Assembly: GCF_000092985.1 (NCBI RefSeq)
Contig: NC_014211.1
Location: forward strand, 558,001 to 622,000
From: Nocardiopsis dassonvillei subsp. dassonvillei DSM 43111
GTDB lineage: Bacteria > Actinomycetota > Actinomycetes > Streptosporangiales > Streptosporangiaceae
Length of the DNA: 64,000 bases
Reading direction: 5' to 3'
The notes under the pieces are model-generated. The model searched no databases and had not been told where the DNA came from. It saw only the letters and a program-made list of their open reading frames with translations. Numbering within the stretch: position 1 is the stretch's first letter; the number at the start of each line of letters is the position of its first letter. Positions 43,159 through 52,063 of this stretch are shown here, one piece after another. The translations under genes and the position numbers were made by a program.

Positions 43159-45774
43159 TCAACCCTCCTCTTCCTCCTCCTGGCCCGCGAAGACGCTGTT
43201 CGTGTCGTCGTAGGAGTTGTTGTACTGGGTGACGAAGTCGGACACGCGCCTGTCGCCCGGTTGGGTGCGGCCGTCGCTGGTGGTGATCTCCACGTCGACC
43301 AGGATGTTGCTGATGGCGCCGTCCATGCGGTCGAGGTCCTGGTTCCTGTTGTCCGACCACTCGTTCGGGTTCTTCTCCACGTCGACCGTGACGGAGTCGT
43401 CGAAGACGAAGCCGTCTCCGATGTCCTCCGGGTCGAGCCGCACACCGTCCTGCGTGATGGTGATGGCGCCGCCGTTGATCAGGGTGCGGAACTCGTCGGG
43501 ACGGATGACGCCGTTGAGCGCTTCGGGATCCTTCTGCGACAGGTAGTCGAGAGCCTCGATGCGGAAGTTGCGCTCGATGTACTCGGCCCCGGAGAAGGTC
43601 GGGTGGCGTGGAGAGACCTCGTACTCGCCGTTGACGATCGCCTCGACGATGCTCTCCTCTTCCAGCTCCAGCCCCTTCGCGACAGCGGCGCCGATGACCG
43701 GGATCTTCTCGGACATGCCTCCGGCCTCGCCCACCACGAATTCGGTGATCTGCGTCTTCCGGTCGATCTGCTCGTCGAGGTCGGCCGTCCGGTCGGCCGA
43801 GTCCCTTCTCAGCGCCTCCTCCAGAAGGGCCTGGAGCTGGCCTCCACCGCGTGCCGTCTCCTCGGCCTGTCCGTTTCCGAAGAAGGCGGCGGCCTCGATC
43901 TGCTGGTAGACGTCGACGGAGTTGACCACACGTCCGGCGGTCTCGTCGTTGCCCATCAGGAGCTGCATGTACATGGCGCGCTCCTCCGGACCCATGGAGA
44001 CGAAACTCTTGTCCGGGTCGAAGTCCTCGATGCCCGTCACCGGCTCGTTGTCGTGCAGCACGTCACTGTCGGCGAAGCTGTAGATGTGGGCGTCGAAGAT
44101 GTCGGCGAGGCTGTCGGCGAGTTCCCCGTTGAACTGGGTGAACGAGGCGTTGGAGTACTCGTTGTCCCCCTCGGTCACGTCCACGCCGGTGTTGACGAGG
44201 GCCTCGTGCATGTCCTTGTCGGTGATGGTCTCCATGAACCCGGCGAAACCGTCCCCGGCCCGCTGGCGCACGTCGGGGTCCTCGCTGTGGATGTCCTCGG
44301 CCAGCCAGTCGGTGAGCTGGCGCGCGGTGCGGCCGTCGTCGTGCCACTCGTGGGTGAGCGTGCCCTCCAGCGCCCGCGTGCGCAGGTCCTCGTCGCCGTG
44401 GTCGACGCCCTCCTCCGCGTTGATGTGCTCGCCGGTGAGCATGTAGTAGTTGGCGTCGGTGTTGCGGCTGGCCACGTCGATGATGTGGGAGACCTGCTCG
44501 GAGTCGGGCAGCACCCCGTCGGGGTCGGGGTCGTCGCCCCAGGCGTCGAGGAACGCGCCGGTGGTCAGGTGCAGGTTGGTCGACAGCCCGTAGCCGCCCT
44601 GGAGGCCCTCGTCCGTGTGCTCCATGAAGGCGGAGAGCGCCTTCATGTCCATCCCCATGCTCACGGGCGTGCCGGGGAGCTTGTTCTCGGCGTCGGGGTT
44701 GATCCAGGAGCCCTCGACGGCGTACCGGAAGCTCTCGGGCAGGTTGTCGTACCCTCCGCCGAGCGCGGGGTCCGAGAGCGCGAGCAGCCCGTTGCCGAGG
44801 ACGCCGAGGGCGTCCTCCCGCTCCTCGTCGCTCATGCCGGACTCGTTCATGAGGTCGGGGTAGACCATGATGCCCGCCCCGACCCCGTCCCTGCGGTAGG
44901 GCTCCTCCAGCTGGGCGTAGAACTCCTCCAGGAACGCGATCTCCTCGGGACTGAGCTCCGTGCCGTCCTGCTGGTTCTGCCGGGCGCCGGTCCCCACCAT
45001 CGTGAGCACGAGCATCATCTCGTGGTAGCGGTCGTCCAGCGGCTTGTCACCGGACCAGTAGGCGGCGAGCTCGTCGGCGTACTGCTCGGCGTTCTCGGGC
45101 GTGAGCTCGCTGTCGTCGATGAGCGAGGAGTAGCGGGAGGGGTCCAGGTTGAGGAACGCCCAGTTGGCGTTGCCCGTGTCCATGAGCTTGCGGACGTTCT
45201 CCGGGGTCGGGCCCTGTTCGAGCATCGTCCGGACGTCCTCGGCGCCGTCCTGGAGCTTCTGCCAGTTGGTCTGCTCCTGGCTGATGAGCCCCTCCTGCAC
45301 GGTGGCGAGCTCGTCGTAGAGGGCCCGGCACCGCGCCTCGTCCCCCGCGCCCCAGTCCGTCCACAGGAAGCCGTCGGCCTGGGGGTGGGACGAGGTGATG
45401 TGGTCGTCCTGGTACTTGGCGGGGACGGCGTTCTCCTTCTCCGTCCTGCTGCTCTCCCAGGCGGTGACCTGGGAGTCGCGCTCCTCGTGGAAGGCCTTCA
45501 CGATGTCCCCCCACCTCTCGGCCACCGAGGCCGCGTAGGAGACCGAGACGGCGGCGTCCCGCCAGTTCTGGAGGTCCTCCTCGGACAGGCTCCGGATGTC
45601 CCAGGCGATGACGTCGGTGAACTCGCCCGCGGCCGAGTCGAAGCTTCCGCTGAGGTCGTCGGCGCGGCCGAGGAGGCGCGCGTTGAGGACCTCCAGGTCC
45701 GCCGCGCAGTCGTAGACGGGTTTGGAGTCGTAGTGGAAGTCGCGGGGGACGAAGACGAGAGAGAAGGTTGCCAC
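43159..45774 (-). CDS. Large helical protein with TPR-like repeats, possible type VII-linked effector
   Basis: 871 residues from a GTG at 45774 (GAGGAAG upstream). No signal peptide or membrane helix. The first ~120 residues are helical (YDCAADLEVLNARLLGRADDLSGSFDSAAGEF ... LSEEDLQNWRDAAVSVSYAASVAERWGDIVKAFHEERD), resembling the N-terminal substrate domains of WXG/LXG proteins. Residues ~150-600 look like the actinobacterial 'TPR repeat region-containing'/DUF6571-type family. The C-terminus is acidic (QEEEEEG). Function unknown. It follows a 110-aa helical protein and precedes a lipoprotein, an arrangement like a substrate-effector-immunity module, but no catalytic domain is evident. Confidence 0.7.
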   Translation of the reverse strand: MATFSLVFVPRDFHYDSKPVYDCAADLEVLNARLLGRADDLSGSFDSAAGEFTDVIAWDIRSLSEEDLQNWRDAAVSVSYAASVAERWGDIVKAFHEERDSQVTAWESSRTEKENAVPAKYQDDHITSSHPQADGFLWTDWGAGDEARCRALYDELATVQEGLISQEQTNWQKLQDGAEDVRTMLEQGPTPENVRKLMDTGNANWAFLNLDPSRYSSLIDDSELTPENAEQYADELAAYWSGDKPLDDRYHEMMLVLTMVGTGARQNQQDGTELSPEEIAFLEEFYAQLEEPYRRDGVGAGIMVYPDLMNESGMSDEEREDALGVLGNGLLALSDPALGGGYDNLPESFRYAVEGSWINPDAENKLPGTPVSMGMDMKALSAFMEHTDEGLQGGYGLSTNLHLTTGAFLDAWGDDPDPDGVLPDSEQVSHIIDVASRNTDANYYMLTGEHINAEEGVDHGDEDLRTRALEGTLTHEWHDDGRTARQLTDWLAEDIHSEDPDVRQRAGDGFAGFMETITDKDMHEALVNTGVDVTEGDNEYSNASFTQFNGELADSLADIFDAHIYSFADSDVLHDNEPVTGIEDFDPDKSFVSMGPEERAMYMQLLMGNDETAGRVVNSVDVYQQIEAAAFFGNGQAEETARGGGQLQALLEEALRRDSADRTADLDEQIDRKTQITEFVVGEAGGMSEKIPVIGAAVAKGLELEEESIVEAIVNGEYEVSPRHPTFSGAEYIERNFRIEALDYLSQKDPEALNGVIRPDEFRTLINGGAITITQDGVRLDPEDIGDGFVFDDSVTVDVEKNPNEWSDNRNQDLDRMDGAISNILVDVEITTSDGRTQPGDRRVSDFVTQYNNSYDDTNSVFAGQEEEEEG

Positions 45775-45830
45775 GGTCTTCCTCGGAGGGGCGGGGGAGG
45801 CGGGTACGGAGGGGGAGGGGGAGGGCGCCG

Positions 45831-46163
45831 TCAGCCCCCGAAGTTGATGTCCCGGTGGGACTCCCAGGGGTGGTCGAAGTCCTCCGAGCTGTCCAGGTCG
45901 TTCCGCGCGATCTCCGCCGCGCCCGCCTGGACGTTGTCGGCCAGGGACAGGCCGAGTGTCTGGACGTCGATGAGCGCCTGCGCGGTGTTCTCCTTGAACG
46001 CGCTGAACCCGGCCCTGACGTCGTCGTGGCCGGAGACGCTCTCGGCGTCCTCCATGAGGAGGTCGAACGCGTCGGCGAGTCCCGCCATGGCGGCCGCGAG
46101 TGTTTCGGCGTACTCGCCGCCCCGCATCCCCTCGATCGGGTTGCCGCCCGCTTCGGTGGTCAT
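45831..46163 (-). CDS. Small helical ESX/T7SS-substrate-like protein
   Basis: 110 residues. It is predicted as two long helices, about 20-52 (YAETLAAAMAGLADAFDLLMEDAESV) and 55-95 (VRAGFSAFKENTAQALIDVQTLGLSLADNVQAGAAEIARND). The GLSLADNVQAGAAEIARxD ending is a common closing motif of actinobacterial type VII (EspC/WXG-like) substrates. A canonical WxG is absent; a break near HDDVR separates the helices. It lies 56 bp upstream of the 871-aa protein and probably partners with it. The ATG at 46163 has GGAG upstream. Confidence 0.7.
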   Translation of the reverse strand: MTTEAGGNPIEGMRGGEYAETLAAAMAGLADAFDLLMEDAESVSGHDDVRAGFSAFKENTAQALIDVQTLGLSLADNVQAGAAEIARNDLDSSEDFDHPWESHRDINFGG

Positions 46164-46331
46164 GTGGGGGTCTCCTCTCTCCTCGAACGCGGGACCCGCG
46201 GGGAGGGGGCACGGCGCCCTCCGCGCACGGAAGGCCCGTCCGCGGCCGTCGGGGCCGCCGGAACGGGTCCGGATGAAGGGTGGGACGCGCGGACGGGGGC
46301 AGGAGTTCCGCCGATCCCCTGAACTGTGGGG

Positions 46332-46337
46332 ATGCTA
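46332..46337 (-). promoter_or_regulatory. Candidate -10 of the three-gene module promoter
   Basis: TAGCAT on the minus strand about 170 bp before the ATG at 46163. Another TATCCG-like element is adjacent. No clear -35. Confidence 0.3.
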
Positions 46338-46411
46338 CCCGGATAGGCGCCGCATGTGTACCTTTCGCCCCGGGATGTTAGCTCCTTGTTCAGCCGACGC
46401 CGGGGTTCGGG

Positions 46412-46442
46412 GGGTCCGGAACCGGCACGGGGCTCCGGACCC
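46412..46442 (-). terminator. Terminator after the serine hydrolase gene
   Basis: Nine-bp stem GGGTCCGGA / TCCGGACCC with a 13-base loop, just after the minus-strand stop. Confidence 0.5.
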
Positions 46443-46450
46443 GGGTCCGC

Positions 46451-48361
46451 TCAGGACACCAGCCACACGAAGCCGTACTGGGCCCCCGTCACGATGACGG
46501 CCGTCGCGGCCAGGACGACCAGGGAGAGGTGGATCCGCCCGGCCGGGCGCAGCCACCCCCTGACCCAGGCGGTCACGGCCACGGCCGCGGTGGCCAGGGT
46601 GAGCGGGACGGCGACGGCGAGCGGCAGGGTGAGCGCGAGGGACTCGCTGAAGATCCACTGCTGGAGCGTGTGGCTGTCGAACAGCCCGTACGCGACGAGT
46701 CCGACGGCGACGAAGCAGCTCAGCGCGGTCAGCGAGGCCAGCGCCCGGGCCAGGACGGTGAACCGGTCCGGTGCGCGGCGGAACTGCACGAACGCGGTGA
46801 ACAGGACGAGCAGCCCGGCGGCGGCGACCACGCCGTGCGTGATCGGGCTGGTCAGCGGGGTGGTCCGCTCGTAGACCTGGGTGGCGTTGGTGTCCGTGGC
46901 CAGGGCGACGACCTCGCCGTCCTCCTCCAGGAAGGTCAGCCGGTCCGCGCCGTTCTGCGCGGCCATCCGCCCCCCGCCGAGGGGCAGCCAGCGGTCGTCC
47001 GCGGCCATCGGGCCGCTGACGGAGAGGGTGCCGTCCCCGGCGTCGCGCACGGTCATGTTGTCGAAGAGGGAGACGATCTGGCCGGGCCCGCTGGCGGAGC
47101 GGCGGCTGCTGACGTAGGTGCCCGTGTAGGCGCCGAGGTCGGCGCCGGTGTCGGCCTCCCCGGACGGCGCGGCCTGCGGGTCGAACGTGTCCCAGAACTC
47201 CTGGGCCACCGTCATCCGCAGGTCCTCCAGGGGGTTTCCGGGGACGGAGTCGTCGCCGTTGACCGCGACGAACATCCCGGCGTCGATCCCGGGGATCAGG
47301 GTGTAGGCGGTGTGCATGCCGTCCAGGTCGCCGGCGTGGCCGATGACGGGGGAGTCCCCGCCCCGCCACTGGTAGGTGCCGTAGCCCACCGCGGGGGCCT
47401 CCGGGTGCGACTCGTGCTGGCTCGCCAGCATCTGCTCGGCCACCCCGGCGGGCAGCACGCGCTCGCCGTCGATCTCTCCGTCGCCCAGCAGGGCCAGCAT
47501 GAACCGGGCCATGTCGTCGGTCGAGGCGAGGGAGGCGCCCGCGGGAGCCTGGGAGACGTGCAGGTCCCCGGCCCTGCTGCCGTCGGGCAGGTGGAACGCC
47601 GGGACCTCGTAGACCTCGCGGGCGTCGTAGATCTGGAGGAACGCGCTCCGGTCCATGCCCAGCGGCTCGAACAGGTTCTGGGCGACGTACTCCTCGAAGG
47701 GCTGGCCGCTCACCTCCTGGACGACGTACCCGGCCAGGCCGTTCCCGTGGTTGGAGTAGGCGGTGAACCGGCCGGGCTCGTAGAGCTCCTCGGGCTTGAG
47801 GGTGCTGTACACCTCCTCGAGGTCCAGGTGCCGTTCGGTGTCCCCGGCCGAGGGGAAGTCCAACACCTCCGCGAACCCCGCGGTGTGGGTGAGCAGGTGG
47901 TGCATCGTGACGCCGTCCATGGGCAGCCGGGCGGCCTCGGGCAGGTAGGTGTTGACGTCCTCGTGCAGGTCGATCTCCCCCTCCTCGGCCAGGAGGAGGG
48001 CGGCGGCCGCGGTGAAGGACTTGGACACCGAGCCGGTGGGAAGCGTGTGGACCGTGTGGTCCATGGGGGTCTGGGTGGCGAGGTCGGCGTACCCGTGGGA
48101 GGCGGAGGCGACCTGCTCGCCCCCGGCCACGACGGTCACGGCGACGCCGGGCGCGCCGTGCTCCTCCAGCAGTTCGGCGACGCGGGTGTCCACGAACTCC
48201 CGCGCGGTCTCGGGGTTGAGCGGCGCGGCCTCGGCCGGGGCGGTCGGCGGGGCCGCGGCGGCGCCGGGCGCGGCGGCGGCCGAGGCCGCCCCGGGCGCCA
48301 GGACGGCGGCGATCATCAGGGGCGCGGCCAGCATCGGCAGGACGCGTGGAACTCGTGGCAT
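46451..48361 (-). CDS. Secreted serine hydrolase (beta-lactamase/S12 family) with C-terminal membrane domain
   Basis: 636 residues. A signal peptide ends near residue 30 (AAVLAPGAASAAAA). The S12 catalytic domain (~50-380) has SVSK (catalytic Ser and Lys in PTGSVSKSFTAAAALLL), YSNHG (YxN) and the third motif HAGD. A beta-rich region follows, then four membrane helices (~500-630). This architecture is common in actinobacteria for D-Ala-D-aminopeptidase/esterase-like enzymes; the substrate is unknown and true beta-lactamase activity is unlikely. GGGAG lies before the ATG, and a TAGGTT -10 at 48396-48401. Confidence 0.85.
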   Translation of the reverse strand: MPRVPRVLPMLAAPLMIAAVLAPGAASAAAAPGAAAAPPTAPAEAAPLNPETAREFVDTRVAELLEEHGAPGVAVTVVAGGEQVASASHGYADLATQTPMDHTVHTLPTGSVSKSFTAAAALLLAEEGEIDLHEDVNTYLPEAARLPMDGVTMHHLLTHTAGFAEVLDFPSAGDTERHLDLEEVYSTLKPEELYEPGRFTAYSNHGNGLAGYVVQEVSGQPFEEYVAQNLFEPLGMDRSAFLQIYDAREVYEVPAFHLPDGSRAGDLHVSQAPAGASLASTDDMARFMLALLGDGEIDGERVLPAGVAEQMLASQHESHPEAPAVGYGTYQWRGGDSPVIGHAGDLDGMHTAYTLIPGIDAGMFVAVNGDDSVPGNPLEDLRMTVAQEFWDTFDPQAAPSGEADTGADLGAYTGTYVSSRRSASGPGQIVSLFDNMTVRDAGDGTLSVSGPMAADDRWLPLGGGRMAAQNGADRLTFLEEDGEVVALATDTNATQVYERTTPLTSPITHGVVAAAGLLVLFTAFVQFRRAPDRFTVLARALASLTALSCFVAVGLVAYGLFDSHTLQQWIFSESLALTLPLAVAVPLTLATAAVAVTAWVRGWLRPAGRIHLSLVVLAATAVIVTGAQYGFVWLVS

Positions 48362-48395
48362 CAGGGGCTCCCAGGGTGTTTTTCGCTACCCCTCG

Positions 48396-48401
48396 AACCT
48401 A
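48396..48401 (-). promoter_or_regulatory. -10 of the serine hydrolase promoter
   Basis: TAGGTT on the minus strand about 35 bp before the ATG, leaving room for a leader with a GGGAG ribosome site. Confidence 0.4.
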
Positions 48402-48572
48402 GGATTCGGCGCTGTTCGGAGCACTGGTGCGGGCGGGCGTCCCGGTACTACAGCCAGCTGCACCACCGGGGGTCCCGAGCCCGGAGCGGAAGGGGAGCGA
48501 ACGGGTGCGGCCGGGGAGGATCCGCCAGCTGGGCGCGGTGTTCGCCGCGCCGCTCAGCCGCTCCGGGACGGC

Positions 48573-48593
48573 CCGGGGCGGACTCCGCCCCGG
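48573..48593 (-). terminator. Terminator after the AEC transporter gene
   Basis: Nine-bp stem CCGGGGCGG / CCGCCCCGG with a three-base loop, immediately beyond the stop codon on the minus strand. Confidence 0.6.
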
Positions 48594-48594
48594 C

Positions 48595-49524
48595 TCACCC
48601 CAGCAGGAAGGTGACGGTGAGCAGCGCGGGAATGGTGAGGAAGGTGGTCACGAGCACCACCTCGCGGACCATCACCTCACCGGTGCGGTACTGGGTGGCG
48701 TAGTTGAAGACGTTCTGGGCCGTGGGCAGGGCCGCCAGCACGACGACGGAGAACAGGCTGGAGGCGTCCAGGTCGAAGACCAGGGCGCCCAGGGCCCACG
48801 CCGCCAGCGGCTGGACCACGGACTTGAGCGCCACGGCGAACAGCATCGGCACCCGTTCGGGGCCCCGGCCGGGGAACGGGCTGCCGTGCAGGGAGATCCC
48901 GAAGGCCAGCAGCATGGCGGGGACGGCCATGCCGCCGATCAGGTGGAAGGGCTCCATCAGGGGTTCGGGCGGCACCCAGCCCGAGGCGGAGACGGCCACG
49001 CCCGCCAGCGACGCGATCACCACGGGGTTGCGGACCGGCGTGCCCAGCGCCCGCCGGAAGACGGGGCCCACCCCGCGCACGTCGCCGTCGGCCAGGTCCA
49101 GGAGGGTGAGGCCGACCGGGGCCAGGACCAGGAGCTGCGTGAGCAGGATGGGCGCGACCAGGGACGCGTCGCCGAGCACGTAGACGGAGATGGGGATGCC
49201 CAGGTTGCCCGCGTTGACGTACGAGGAGGCGAGCGCGCCGACCGTGGTCGGTCCGACGCCCTGGCGCCGGACGAGCCCGAACACGACGAAGGCGAACGCC
49301 ACGACGGCCACGCTGATGACGCTGACCAGGACCGGACCGGACACCAGGACGGAGAGGTCGACGTCGGCCAGGATCGTGAATAGCAGCGCGGGGCTGGCCA
49401 CGTAGAAGGCGAGCTTGCTGAGCACCTCCCTGGCCCCCGGGCCGAGGAGCGGGATGCGCCCGAGCATGTAGCCGATGACGACGATGCTGGTGATGACACC
49501 GAAACCGATCAAGACCCCGGACAA
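48595..49524 (-). CDS. AEC-family transporter
   Basis: 309 residues from a TTG (GGGGGCG upstream). Ten membrane helices are predicted. Family motifs: LSKLAFYVASPALLFTILADV in the first half, SSYVNAGNLGIPISVYVLGD (the N-x-G-x-x-P motif of auxin efflux carrier-type transporters), and PTAQNVFNYATQYRTGE in the second half. The family exports or imports organic acids or auxin-like compounds; the substrate is unknown. Confidence 0.87.
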   Translation of the reverse strand: MSGVLIGFGVITSIVVIGYMLGRIPLLGPGAREVLSKLAFYVASPALLFTILADVDLSVLVSGPVLVSVISVAVVAFAFVVFGLVRRQGVGPTTVGALASSYVNAGNLGIPISVYVLGDASLVAPILLTQLLVLAPVGLTLLDLADGDVRGVGPVFRRALGTPVRNPVVIASLAGVAVSASGWVPPEPLMEPFHLIGGMAVPAMLLAFGISLHGSPFPGRGPERVPMLFAVALKSVVQPLAAWALGALVFDLDASSLFSVVVLAALPTAQNVFNYATQYRTGEVMVREVVLVTTFLTIPALLTVTFLLG

Positions 49525-49706
49525 GAGGCGCCCCCACTGCGCACGCGCGACACAACCCGAAGACGCTATCCGAGGTCGGGTTCCGGCGATACGTCCCAGA
49601 TCACACCGGTGTGTGCCTTCTTTGGTCTAAGGCGAGGTTCGCCGTGCGCGGCGGGGGTTTCGGAACGCGGCCCCTCCCGGGACGGTACGGGTTTCGGCGC
49701 GGCGCC

Positions 49707-51989
49707 TCACTCCGCGGGCTCCTCCGGATCGGGGGACGGTGAGGGCTCCTCCTCGGCTGCCTCCTCCTCCGCCTCCCGGGCGGCCTCCTCCGCGGCCTCC
49801 TCCTCGGCCAGGCGCTCGGCCTCGGCCTCGGCGCGGTCCGCGGCGCGGGTCGTGCAGACCTCCTCGGCGGCGGACGCGGAGCCGTCCACGGCGATCACCG
49901 TGAAGCAGTACTCCATGCCGGTGTAGCCGGTGGCGACCTGCGCGGTCACCACGCCGGGGCCGGTCCGGGCCAGGGTGGCGGCCTCGTGGCCGAAGGGGCC
50001 GCCCAGCACGAAGAAGGAGGCGGTGCCGCCGCTGTTGTCGGTCCAGCTGAGTTCGACGGCGTTGAGGCTGTCCGCCAGGACGACGCCGGTCGGCGCGGAG
50101 ACCTCGGGCGGCGCCGAGGGGTCGACGACCGGTTCGGCGGCCTCCTCGTCCGCCGCGGGCTCCGGTTCGGCCTCCTGCTCGGCGGCCGCGACGACCGGGG
50201 CCGGTGACTCCAGCGCGGCGAACACCCCGGAGACGCTGGTGACCACGAGGATGCCGCACACGGTCACGGCGATGTGGAGGTGGCGGCGCCACCGCGGCTG
50301 GTGCTGTTCGGTCTCGGGCACGGGACCCCAGGAGGGGGTGTCGTCCTCGGTCCGCGTGGACTCGTCCACGGGCAGGGCGGAGGATTCGGCGGTGCCCGTC
50401 CAGCCCTCCAGACGCGACCAGGCGCGCAGCGCGGAGATCTCCTCGCCGCGCAGCTTGGCCATCATGATCTCGGCGGTGCCGCCCGCGTCGACGGCCGGGA
50501 GCCTGCTCCCCTCCAGCCCGGTGGGCCGGGGCCTGAGTTCCCGTGACGGCTGCGGCCGGGGCTGTTGCGGTCCGGTCGCCGGGTGCCGGGCCGCCTCCCC
50601 GGGGAACGGCGGCGGTGCGTGCGGCGGGACGTGCGGCGCGGCGGGCGCGTGCGAGGTCTGGGGGCCCGAGGGTCGGAACCAGGCCGTGGCGGGCGGGTTC
50701 TGCGGACCCGAGGACGGGAGGGCGGGGGAGGGCGGGGTGTCCGTGCCGGGCGGGGTCTGCGGTCCGGGAGGCGCCGGGGGAGGGGTCCGGGGGCCCGTCC
50801 AGGGGGTGTAGGCGTCCTGCTGGGGGCCAGCGGCGTACGGCGGAGGCGGGAGCTGGGGTCCGGTGTGCGGGGTCCGCGTGTCCGTGGTCGGGGGCTGGAA
50901 GTCCTCCATGGGCGTCTGGGCGCCGGACATGGGGATCTGCGGCCCCGACATGGGCGTCTGGGGTCCGCTCATCGGCGCTTGGGGGCCGGACACGGGCACC
51001 TGGGGCGGTGCCGTCGGGTGCTGGGGTCCGGTGTGCGGGGTCCGCGTGTCCGTGGTCGGGGGCTGGAAGTCCTCCATGGGCGTCTGGGCGCCGGACATGG
51101 GGACCTGCGGCCCCGACATCGGCGCCTGCGCACCGCTCAGGGGCTCCTGGCCGCCGGTCGCGCCCAGCGTCGTGGCGGCCCGGGACGTGCGCGCCTGCTC
51201 GAAGGCCGAGGCGAACGCCGCCGGGGTCGCGAAGCGCTCCTCGGGCAGCTTGGCCAGCGCGCGGGTGAGCACACCCCGCAGCTTGCGGGAGATGTCGGCG
51301 CGGGGAACCGGCTTGGGGTCCTGCGTCAGGACGCGCTCGGCGTAACCGCGGGGGTCGAACGGCGTTCCGTCCGTCGATGAGAACGGCGTGTACCCCACCA
51401 GCATCGTCCAGACGGTGGACGCCAGCTGGTAGACGTCGGAGGCGGGCGTACGCGGCTCGCCCCGCAGCGCCTCGGGCGCCGCGTGCAGGAACGACTCCGT
51501 CGCCGGGTCGGGCGGGGGCAGGGCCTCCCCGGACCGGTGGACGGAACCGAAACCGGTCAGCACCGGTGTCCGGCCCGCACGCAGGATGTTGCCGGGGCAC
51601 ACGTCCCCGTGCAGCAGCCCGCGCCCGTGCATCGACCCCAGCGCGGCCGCCACACTCCGAGAGACGGCCGCCGCCTCCTGGACCGGAGCGGGTCCCCTCC
51701 GGGCGAGCATGTCGCCGAAGGAGCCGTCCGCGTAGAACGGCAGCACCACGAACAGGTCGCCCTCGGCGGTGGTCCCCGCGTCCAGCAGGGGGACCACACC
51801 GGGAACCCCGCTGAGCTCGCGCAGCTGGTTCAGCTCGGCGCGCCCCAGGTGCTCGGGCAGGACCTTGAGCACGACGTCGGCACCGCTCGTGGAGCGCGTG
51901 GCCCTCACGATCCGGGCGCGGCGCCCCTGGCGGAGCAGGGCCGGGTTGCCGTAACCGGGCGCCCAGGCGGCGTGCTCGGAGCCGGACAT
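49707..51989 (-). CDS. Ser/Thr pseudokinase with transmembrane helix and extracytoplasmic fibronectin-III domain
   Basis: 760 residues. Kinase-like domain ~1-270: the VLK lysine is Lys42 and HGD (127-129) replaces HRD with Asn134 kept, but the DFG aspartate is Gly146 (LTGFGSV) and no glycine-rich loop is visible, so catalysis is unlikely. Residues ~270-540 form a Pro/Gly/Gln/Thr-rich linker with a ~56-residue repeated segment. One membrane helix follows (HIAVTVCGILVVTSVSGVFAA, ~575-597), then a fibronectin type III domain (~640-720, APTGVVLADSLNAVELSWTDNSGG) and a Glu/Ala-rich tail. It lies at the end of the ESX operon, so a regulatory or scaffolding role for secretion is inferred. Confidence 0.88.
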   Translation of the reverse strand: MSGSEHAAWAPGYGNPALLRQGRRARIVRATRSTSGADVVLKVLPEHLGRAELNQLRELSGVPGVVPLLDAGTTAEGDLFVVLPFYADGSFGDMLARRGPAPVQEAAAVSRSVAAALGSMHGRGLLHGDVCPGNILRAGRTPVLTGFGSVHRSGEALPPPDPATESFLHAAPEALRGEPRTPASDVYQLASTVWTMLVGYTPFSSTDGTPFDPRGYAERVLTQDPKPVPRADISRKLRGVLTRALAKLPEERFATPAAFASAFEQARTSRAATTLGATGGQEPLSGAQAPMSGPQVPMSGAQTPMEDFQPPTTDTRTPHTGPQHPTAPPQVPVSGPQAPMSGPQTPMSGPQIPMSGAQTPMEDFQPPTTDTRTPHTGPQLPPPPYAAGPQQDAYTPWTGPRTPPPAPPGPQTPPGTDTPPSPALPSSGPQNPPATAWFRPSGPQTSHAPAAPHVPPHAPPPFPGEAARHPATGPQQPRPQPSRELRPRPTGLEGSRLPAVDAGGTAEIMMAKLRGEEISALRAWSRLEGWTGTAESSALPVDESTRTEDDTPSWGPVPETEQHQPRWRRHLHIAVTVCGILVVTSVSGVFAALESPAPVVAAAEQEAEPEPAADEEAAEPVVDPSAPPEVSAPTGVVLADSLNAVELSWTDNSGGTASFFVLGGPFGHEAATLARTGPGVVTAQVATGYTGMEYCFTVIAVDGSASAAEEVCTTRAADRAEAEAERLAEEEAAEEAAREAEEEAAEEEPSPSPDPEEPAE
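50852..51120. repeat. Direct repeat in the pseudokinase linker
   Basis: A ~100-bp stretch beginning at 50852 recurs at 51020 (168 bp, 56 codons, apart) with about one mismatch. Both copies encode the same MSGAQTPMEDFQPPTTDTRT-type block. Between them lie further short MSGPQ repeats. Confidence 0.8.
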
Positions 51990-52063
51990 GGGAGAGCGAC
52001 CCCCTGGTGGTGTTCGTGGTGTGGAGGATCCCCGTCAGGCGGCGGGGAGGGCGGCACCGGGCG

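Noticed and set aside
43261..46497. Long open frame (1078 codons) on the plus strand opposite the large helical protein
   Set aside because: Composition bias (Val/Gly/Glu/Leu/Asp/His) and no domain; the minus-strand genes have good starts and protein-like sequence.
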